Shown: positions 57,010 through 64,000 of the stretch, piece by piece
Layout of the letters: each line of letters begins with the position of its first letter
Position numbering within the stretch: position 1 is the first letter of the stretch
Source: Oreohelix idahoensis
Lineage: Eukaryota; Mollusca; Gastropoda; Stylommatophora; Oreohelicidae
NCBI GenBank assembly: GCA_024509875.1
Contig: JAMPIV010012241.1
Location: forward strand, 404,001-468,000
Length of the DNA stretch: 64,000 bases
Direction: 5' to 3'
The notes under the pieces: model-generated
Seen by the model: only the letters and a program-made list of their open reading frames with translations
What the model was told of the DNA's origin: nothing
Database searches by the model: none
Translations under genes and position numbers: made by a program

Positions 57010-60000
57010 CATTGTTTGACTCATCAACTGTATCTACGCTAAGTTGTGGTCACCCTCTTCCTGCTCTACCTGCTACAGTTGCGCATGATGGGAGAGGATC
57101 TCTCATCTTACATAAAGGTCTAATAAATGATAGGCTAGTCTCAGTACTTTTCGATTCGGGATGTACTACCGTCGGGGTTAAGGAGTCTCTGATAGATCCT
57201 TGCTGTGCCACGGGAAAAACAATCAAATGTGTTACATTTGGTGGTACTATGGAAAGCTATCCTACTGCTATTATTAGGATTGACACTCCTTTCTTCACAG
57301 GAGATGTCCATGCATGTCTTCTTCCTAATCCTATTGCGGATCTTATAATCGGTCGTATTCATGGGGTTAAGGAATGCACCCCGCAACAAATTTCTAGTTG
57401 GGAAGAAAAAAACATTCAAACGGTCAATGCAGTGGTGACAAGAGCTCAAGCTCTTAATCCCCCAACTTCATCTGATAATAGTAATGAAGTTGATAGCCAA
57501 GACGAGCACTTGGTGATTTCCCATGACTCGTTTGTTAAACGTCAAGAAGAGGATCCTTCTTTGAAGAAATACTTCCTTCTTGCAAAGAAAGGGGATCCCA
57601 ATCAAAATACGAATCACAAATCGTATATCACTATGAAGAATGGTATATTGGTACGAATGGTACAACACTCGGACAAGTCTATGCACTCGCAAATTCTTGT
57701 GCCTAAGTGTATGAGAGCCTTAATTCTTCGGCATGCACACGATTCTCAGTGTGCGGGACACATGGGTTTTTCCAGAACTAAAACTAGAGTCCTTGCGTCA
57801 TTCTTTTGGCCATTCGTGAATAAAGACATCCGAATTTATTGCCGATCTTGCAAAATTTGTCAAGAGGTCAAGTCTAGGGGTCCGAGACATGCTGCTCCTA
57901 TTCAGGCTGCAGATATTCCGATTCGGCCGTTTCAGAAAATGGCTATAGACATCATTGGTCCGTTCAAAATTAAGTCAGCCAGAGGACACCAATTTATCCT
58001 CACTTGCGTGGACATGTGCACGCGTTGGCCAGAGGCTATTCCTCTGAAGAGCATATCAACTGTCGATATCGCTGATGCTCTTTGGCTCGTATTTTCTCGT
58101 CTGGGATTCCCCGGAGAAATACTGTCGGATCACGGCACTCAGTTAATTTCGGACGTTATGTCTCAGGTAATGGCTACGCTAGACATTAAAAGGTCTCTCA
58201 GTAGTATTTATCATCCAATGTCCAATGGATTGGTAGAACGTCTTAACAGGACACTAAAGAACTTACTTGGCAAGATAACGGAGGATCATCCTGAAGATTG
58301 GGACAGGGTTTTACCTGCAGTCCTCTTTGCCTATAGAGAGGTTCCCAACGAGCATACAGGGTTTTCTCCTTTCGAACTTGTCTTTGGCGCGCAACCGCGC
58401 GGGCCAATGTCCTTGTTACACGATTTGATAACTTCCGATAATATTGACGATGATACACAATCGTCATATGAATATGTTATAGCTCTTAGAGAAAAGATTA
58501 TCGAATCGTGCAGGTTAGCAACTTCATCTTCCGAATTTGCGAAAGAAAAAGCTAGGCGATTTGCTAATAAGAAAAGACGCCTACGTCAACTTTGTCCTGG
58601 AGACAAAGCATATGTCTTACTGCCCTCAAGAGAGAATAGACTTCTCATTTCTTGGAAGGGTCCATACACTATAGTCTCGAAAATTTCTGATGTCGACTAT
58701 ATTGTCGATGTGGATGGAAGGCATAAAACCTTCCATATAAATATGTTAACAGAGTTTATTGAACGTCCAGACTATTTACAGCCTATTTTCCAGGCGACGG
58801 ACGACTCTCCAGTTCAACATGGTCACATCTCATCCCTGTCCGTTATACAGGATGAGGAAACTATTTTTTCTGACGTGAACTTACCTCTTCCTACGATTCC
58901 ACTTATTTCAACGGAATCGTGGAGAGACGTTACAGTCTCTTCTAACTTGTCTTTTGAGGAACAACGTCAAGTATCCTCTACGTTACAATCATATCAGGAT
59001 GTCCTTACCGACATTCCTGGACACACAGATGTCATAGAACATGACATCATACTTACTGATCGTAATCCGATCAGAGTAAGACCATACCCAATACCTATTC
59101 ATTTTCAAGCACAAGTCGAGAAAGAATTGGATGAAATGATTCAACTACAAATAATTGAACCATCCACTTCAGCTTATTCTTCGTCGATAGTTATTGTTCG
59201 AAAGAAAGACAATAACATACGTCTTTGCGTTGATTATCGCAAATTAAATCAAGTTACGAAGTTCGATGCTGAACCTATGCCGTTATTAGATGATCTACTT
59301 ATTAGACTTTCTAAAGCTAAATTCTTTACTAAACTAGACTTGTCGAAAGGTTATTGGCAAGTCCCATTGACGGAACACGCCAAACCTCTCACTGCTTTTT
59401 CGACACCTAGGGGTCTGTTTCAATGGAATTTTATGCCTTTCGGGCTTATGAACGCCCCAGCGACTTTCGTGCGCATGATGCGACGAATTCTATCAGATCG
59501 TGCAGATGTCATTGCATATTTAGACGACATCTGTCTTTTCAGCGATACTTGGGAAGAACACTATGTGGGTCTGAAGGAATTGCTATCTACTCTACGTGAG
59601 CATAGTTTGACTGCTAAACCCTCTAAAGCTTTTGTTGGGTTTAGTGAAATTTCCTTCCTAGGTCATCGAGTTGGTCATGGTCTGTTGAAGACAGAGGACC
59701 AAAACATTTCAAAGATATTAAATATCTCGGTTCCGAAGACAAAAAAGCAAGTGCGTAGTCTCTTGGGATTGATACAATTCTATGGAAGATTCATTGAGAA
59801 TCTGTCCTCCATTATGGCACCACTTTCAACGTTATTGAAAAAAGGTTCTCCTAATATGGTGCGTTGGTCCCAAGAATGCCAATCTTCATTGGATCAGGTT
59901 AAGAATTTGTTCTCATCTCATCCTATCTTAAGACTACCGACGATTGATAAGACTTTTGTCCTTCGTAGTGATGCCTCTTCCACTGGCATTGGAGCGGCAC

Positions 60001-60332
60001 TAATGCAGGAATATTCAGGAACTCTGCATCCTGTAATGTATATTTCTAGGAAGCTGAATGCGGCAGAAAGGAATTACTCGGTTTTGGACCGTGAATTGTT
60101 AGCTATGGTTTGGTCCATTCTTAAGCTACAAAGGTTCCTTCTGGGCGCGCATTTCTTTATGGAAACCGACCAAAAAGCTCTTACGGCTATGCAAAGTAAG
60201 GATTTGAAGAGCTCGAGATCTACTCGTTATGCTATTGCTCTTCAGCCTTTCCATTTCACGGTGCGAGCTATCCGTGGTTCGGATAATGTGATGGCGGACA
60301 TATTGTCTAGATGCCCACATGATTCCAGTTAA
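56994..60332 (+). CDS. E2 Pol: PR-IN-RT-RNaseH
   Basis: A 1112-residue frame: aspartic protease LFDSGC (near 52); integrase zinc finger (HX6H, CX2C, about 245-295); D-D-E core (IDIIGPF near 318, LSDHGTQ near 378, VERLNR near 414); reverse transcriptase (LCVDYRKLNQ near 745, YLDD at 842); and RNase H (RSDASSTG near 991), ending ADILSRCP. All catalytic residues I can check are present. Pol is in the -1 frame relative to Gag, whereas E1 reads straight through; no canonical slippery heptamer is visible, so a one-base loss in a C-run is a simple explanation. The frame start here is not a proven initiation site. Confidence 0.94.
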   Translation: MPQCLTLFDSSTVSTLSCGHPLPALPATVAHDGRGSLILHKGLINDRLVSVLFDSGCTTVGVKESLIDPCCATGKTIKCVTFGGTMESYPTAIIRIDTPFFTGDVHACLLPNPIADLIIGRIHGVKECTPQQISSWEEKNIQTVNAVVTRAQALNPPTSSDNSNEVDSQDEHLVISHDSFVKRQEEDPSLKKYFLLAKKGDPNQNTNHKSYITMKNGILVRMVQHSDKSMHSQILVPKCMRALILRHAHDSQCAGHMGFSRTKTRVLASFFWPFVNKDIRIYCRSCKICQEVKSRGPRHAAPIQAADIPIRPFQKMAIDIIGPFKIKSARGHQFILTCVDMCTRWPEAIPLKSISTVDIADALWLVFSRLGFPGEILSDHGTQLISDVMSQVMATLDIKRSLSSIYHPMSNGLVERLNRTLKNLLGKITEDHPEDWDRVLPAVLFAYREVPNEHTGFSPFELVFGAQPRGPMSLLHDLITSDNIDDDTQSSYEYVIALREKIIESCRLATSSSEFAKEKARRFANKKRRLRQLCPGDKAYVLLPSRENRLLISWKGPYTIVSKISDVDYIVDVDGRHKTFHINMLTEFIERPDYLQPIFQATDDSPVQHGHISSLSVIQDEETIFSDVNLPLPTIPLISTESWRDVTVSSNLSFEEQRQVSSTLQSYQDVLTDIPGHTDVIEHDIILTDRNPIRVRPYPIPIHFQAQVEKELDEMIQLQIIEPSTSAYSSSIVIVRKKDNNIRLCVDYRKLNQVTKFDAEPMPLLDDLLIRLSKAKFFTKLDLSKGYWQVPLTEHAKPLTAFSTPRGLFQWNFMPFGLMNAPATFVRMMRRILSDRADVIAYLDDICLFSDTWEEHYVGLKELLSTLREHSLTAKPSKAFVGFSEISFLGHRVGHGLLKTEDQNISKILNISVPKTKKQVRSLLGLIQFYGRFIENLSSIMAPLSTLLKKGSPNMVRWSQECQSSLDQVKNLFSSHPILRLPTIDKTFVLRSDASSTGIGAALMQEYSGTLHPVMYISRKLNAAERNYSVLDRELLAMVWSILKLQRFLLGAHFFMETDQKALTAMQSKDLKSSRSTRYAIALQPFHFTVRAIRGSDNVMADILSRCPHDSS

Positions 60333-60769
60333 ATCTTGTGTCCTAGTTTTTCCTGATATATTTTCAGACTTAGGTCTGTCCTTAATATCATAATATGTTG
60401 TAATACAAATGTATTTGGATGATGTTTAGATAATTTAACAAATTTCATTTTGTCCATCCATCAGTGATATGTTGCTAAAATAGCATTGACATTTGTATAT
60501 TGCTATGATTATATTATTTAGTAATGTTTGATATATGATTGGTATTGCCAGCAACTTAGGTTTCTTGAATGGTATCCCTTAGTTTGTTTGGCTTAAAGGA
60601 AATATTTTCTCCTATGTTGGGAGATGATTTGTACCCTCTTCTATTGTACCTGATATTAGGTTCATTGTTTGCATGAGCACAGAAGTGATACTGGTGCTAT
60701 CTTGCTCATGAACATATAAAAAAAAAAAAAAAAATTGCATTTTTTTTTTTTACAGGGGGGTGGTAGTAA
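60333..60769 (+). other. E2 3' untranslated region and polypurine tract
   Basis: Between the pol stop and the 3' LTR. It ends with A- and T-runs (60719-60750) and then 'aggggggtggtagtaa' (60754-60769), a clear polypurine tract touching the LTR. Confidence 0.75.
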
Positions 60770-61894
60770 TGTTGCTGTCATTTTCGACGGAGTCATCTGT
60801 CAAGTTATTTGCTTATGTTTGTATCATAAGTATAATTGTGTCTTTACCTGCGATGTCAGGTTGATTAGGGGTTGTCTTCCCTTGTTTATTCATTCATTGT
60901 GTTTGACCTTTAGGGTCAGAGGTTGACAGTTCGGCGTGGGCCTATGGGAAGGTTTTTTAAGCGGGAGTGAGATATACTTCCGGGAAGCCGGGAGGTCCTG
61001 TTTTTCTGAAGGGACCAAGAGTCCATTGTTTTTCGGGGAGAATCTTCGAAGTAACTGCTATGGCAGTTTTCCCCAGTGAATCTCTGTGCGTCGGGATGAC
61101 GACAGAATTCCTTGTGTAGTTCTGAGGATTCATTTACCAGGTAATACCGACCTTTATGCATTATTACGCTTTTCGGTGGCAGAACATGTAAAGGATTACC
61201 TAGGGTGAACAGCAGTTCACGGATCCGCCATTTCAGAACTTATATATTTGTGCTCGAGGTAGCCATCCAAGACTGTTAGTCTTATATTGTCCAGAAATCC
61301 AGTGACGAAGATATATTGTGGGAGCCGCAGATTGGCGGAACTTCTATCTACAATAAGTATTACTGCAGGGTTGGTGATAACCTATTTAACAGAAGTACAC
61401 GGCCGACGTTAGGACGAGGCCTGTGCTTCCGGCTATTATACTACAGCCTGATATGTGCAATTGGCAGGGAGTGCCAAGTTGCACCTGTGTGTCAAGGTAA
61501 CTAAGGCATCTGACGCGTTTAGTCAGAGACGCCAAGGGCGACGCTACGAACTGTCATTATTGAAGAACTTTGCTATTGACCATGCACGTCTATTCTGATG
61601 TTTACCTTTTTGAATGCCAAATGTATACCTATCGATGTCAGGTCAGCATGACCTTGTTACACTGACTGTTCCTGTTGATATTATGTGTGTTCCCGTCAAT
61701 AAATGTCTTGAAACATGCCTGCAGTGTCAAAGCATCCTTGATTACTGCATGTGAGAGTATGGGTTGCAGGATCTACATCTATACGAGCCTAAACACATTC
61801 GCGTCTTCATTCGCACCCACACTCAATTCATCATACGCTCGCACCACACATCTAACAACATGTATACTGTCTTGGGCCAGTGATCACATCAACA
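60770..61894 (+). repeat. E2 3' LTR
   Basis: Partner of 52817-53942. The only difference I see is six against seven T in the 'aaggtttttt' run. AATAAA is at 61698. Confidence 0.94.
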
Positions 61895-62178
61895 AATAAT
61901 AGCAACTGACCTGGCTTCACTAAGTGCTGGCAAAGACTGCTTGTCCTACATGCCACAAACCAACTGAAGACCGCTTGTCCTACATGCCATAAACCAATTG
62001 AAGACCACAGTTTTCTGTACCACAACTCTTTAACATAATAATGGGGACTTCATATTACATTTTAGTTCAAGAGTTTTGCCACGTTTTAGCGAGGCGCGTT
62101 TCCCTTCAAAATAGACACAAGGTCCGTCGGTTACGTTAGTGAGAATTGATCCAGGATATTTCATATAGCCCCTTGGAC
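61895..62178. other. Right flank of E2
   Basis: Non-coding; contains 'actgcttgtcctacatgcca' and a near-repeat about 50 bp later. Nothing else recognised. Confidence 0.35.
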
Positions 62179-62400
62179 TCCCCGGGGGTCTCTGAAGAGA
62201 CAAAGAAAGAATAGGACTAATCCACGCTCAGGCATGTCGTATAAGGCTACTAATATACCGCTGCGCATGGGAATGCCAATCTCATAACATAAAACATATT
62301 GTCACAGAAACTGCTGCAGAAGCATGTGAATGCCTGGTGCGGGCTTTTTTGTGTGTGTTGCAGCTGGGATTATCTACAGTGGTGGCTCCGTGCAAAGGAA
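62179..62400 (+). repeat. Dispersed repeat family A, copy 5
   Basis: Blocks 'gggggtctctgaagagacaa', 'gaaagaataggactaatcca', 'gcatgtcgtataaggctact', 'attgtcacagaaactgctgc', 'gcatgtgaatgcctggtgcg' and 'atctacagtggtggctccgt', in family order. Confidence 0.7.
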
Positions 62401-62639
62401 AATCATGATGAAATGAAAATGATTATATTTCATATTATACTAGCGTTTCGATATTCGTGGTAAAATCATAAATGGGGCAGACCAATTCTTAGTTTTAGCT
62501 GTCGCCAGTGATGACAACTCTGCTTTAGAACTACTTCGTTCACTTTTAAACGTCCACTTGAATACGTTCAAAGAAAGCAGTGGTCAGCATAAGGCTGTTG
62601 GTTATCTCCGTAGAGCTTCTCTAGGAATGTCAATGGTGA

Positions 62640-62857
62640 TGGTTGTCGTAGATTTTTGATAGGGGAATTAAGACTTGGGTTGGTCCCTTCTGAATAGATT
62701 AGAATAAGTGATAGTCACAGTGAGAAGTAGTAATAGCAATAGATTTCCACGAGTGAGATGGTAGAATGTGATTAAGAGGCTGTCTCTGAGATCGAGAAAT
62801 CTTCTCTCTCTCTCACCTATCTTCTACGACAGCTTTTCGAGGAGTCAGACAGTCTAA

Positions 62858-62907
<50 letters not shown>

Positions 62908-63045
62908 AACCACTCACGTGCACGCACATATATGATGACAGTTAGACGTACAGACGTGGGAAAACTATAACAAATGATTATATAAATATTCTAGAACGAG
63001 CTGACCAACACGCTGATTAATTTCAAGAGAAATTTTAATTATCAT
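62640..63045 (+). repeat. Dispersed repeat family B, copy 3
   Basis: Blocks 'tgtcgtagatttttgatagg', 'ttggtcccttctgaataga', 'gagaagtagtaatagcaata', 'ggctgtctctgaga', 'cacgtgcacgcac' and 'gagctgaccaacacgctg' correspond to copies 1 and 2. A (TA)n run (62867-62905) sits where copy 1 has (CA)n. Confidence 0.58.
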
Positions 63046-64000
63046 CTAAAATTTCTTCACAACACATAGAAATTACATCAAAGCATATACACATAGTCAT
63101 AAAAAAAAAACAAGGAAATTGCTACAAGAAATGATAGACCCACCGTTAGATCTTATCCCTCGAGGTATGCCCACAGTCCTGTTGGAAGAAAGTGATAGCC
63201 CCAAGGAAACAGGGATACATAGGATTAGGTCTAATATTTCCCCTTCTTAAGGTATGAACAGACTTGATATCTCTGCTCTATTTTAAGGGAAATAAGATTA
63301 GCAATACTAGCCTACTGTGGTAAAGTGGGATGTTATAAATATTTATAGGGACTTAGTGTACTGAATGAGATCAGCTGTGAAGGTATCTGTATCTAATAAG
63401 TGTGGTGTATTACAGATAACCTTACTTGCTACCACATTTATACCTCAGTCAGGCTTATTCTGGAATAGTGTGATGACTACGTTGAATGTCTAGGGTTATG
63501 ATAATGATGAAGTGTATTTTCACAACAACCAACAGACAGATAAACAATTTAATTTAATTCACAATACTTTACAACACTGTGACACTCACATACATAGAAC
63601 ACTCTATAAGACTATCTTAATAACTCACGTGTAACTTTTAAAAATATGTATTAATTCCTTTCAATAATAGATATCCTGATTCAACTACCAAGTGAACCAG
63701 GAATCACAATCAAATGTAATCTTAAGTTATATGTACACAATTTATAGATAGAATCTTTGTATTGACATATATTATTATTGTACTATGTGTGTAAGTTGTG
63801 CTGTAGTACTATGAGGTAACACTGGCTTTTCAAGCTAAGTTGTTGTTCGTCATCATGACTTCAAATGTTTGTTTCTGGTGGAACTAATATTGGTAAGGTT
63901 CACAGTTTCTTTTGATTTGAAACAAATAAATGTCCCTCTTGAATTAAGGTAAAGTCACTTTTAGAGGGGGGTTATTCACAAGATTGAGCTGCTTTAGCCA
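63046..64000. other. Non-coding stretch to window end
   Basis: A/T-rich, with no gene recognised. It may continue repeat family B, whose right boundary I could not place. Confidence 0.35.

Larger units (their letters stand above)
52817..61894 (+). mobile_element. E2: complete Gmr1-like Ty3/gypsy LTR retrotransposon
   Basis: A 9.1-kb element: LTRs 52817-53942 and 60770-61894, leader 53943-55374, gag region 55375-57009, pol 56994-60332 and polypurine tract 60754-60769. Pol order is PR-IN-RT-RNaseH, as in E1, and the proteins are very similar, yet the LTRs of E1 and E2 show no obvious similarity. The LTR pair differs by one T-run indel as far as I can see. Flanks 'ctaat' and 'ataat' may be a 5-bp duplication with one mismatch, depending on the exact LTR end. 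Confidence 0.94.

Overview
This is a eukaryotic, A+T-rich, repeat-dense window with no bacterial-type operons. Two spliced minus-strand exons are recognisable as phosphoenolpyruvate phosphomutase (PEPM), an enzyme well characterised in the mussel Mytilus. The SINE and LINE content also looks molluscan. A marine mollusc, possibly a gastropod, is the best inference, but the sequence alone does not prove it.

Layout. Positions 1-13000 hold part of the host pepm gene (minus strand, exons at 12170-12266 and 11129-11341). Its next intron contains a complete 9.3-kb LTR retrotransposon in the same orientation (E1, 1758-11028). Positions 13500-23800 hold SINEs, tandem repeats and two Tc1/mariner-type transposons. 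One is a frameshifted DD41D element (15581-16916). The other is an intact DD34D mariner (20274-21612) nested in a 5'-truncated LINE. Positions 24033-29732 hold a 5.5-kb LTR element (E3) with tRNA-Pro-like primer site, a perfect 5-bp target duplication and a large internal pol deletion. It sits inside what looks like a host exon on the minus strand. Positions 29733-36760 show no recognisable gene. Positions 36760-43770 are LINE and DNA-transposon debris: two RTE-like LINE copies, several LINE 3'-end relics, a deleted Tc1 derivative and copies of an unnamed dispersed repeat. Positions 43770-52800 are mostly non-coding, with microsatellites, a SINE and further dispersed repeats. Positions 52817-61894 hold a third LTR element (E2, plus strand) whose two LTRs differ by one visible indel. 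The rest is non-coding repeats.

Main point. E1 and E2 encode their polyproteins in the order Gag-protease-integrase-reverse transcriptase-RNase H. This is the Ty1/copia-like order, but the domains are Ty3/gypsy-like, as in the Gmr1 group. E3 keeps a protease, then an integrase zinc finger, and ends in an RNase H tail, so it also fits this order. All three have LTR pairs more than about 99% identical by eye, so the lineage has moved recently, yet each copy carries coding damage (gag deletion in E1, gag and gag/pol frame breaks in E2, loss of the integrase core and RT in E3).

All identities were judged by eye and no database search was made.
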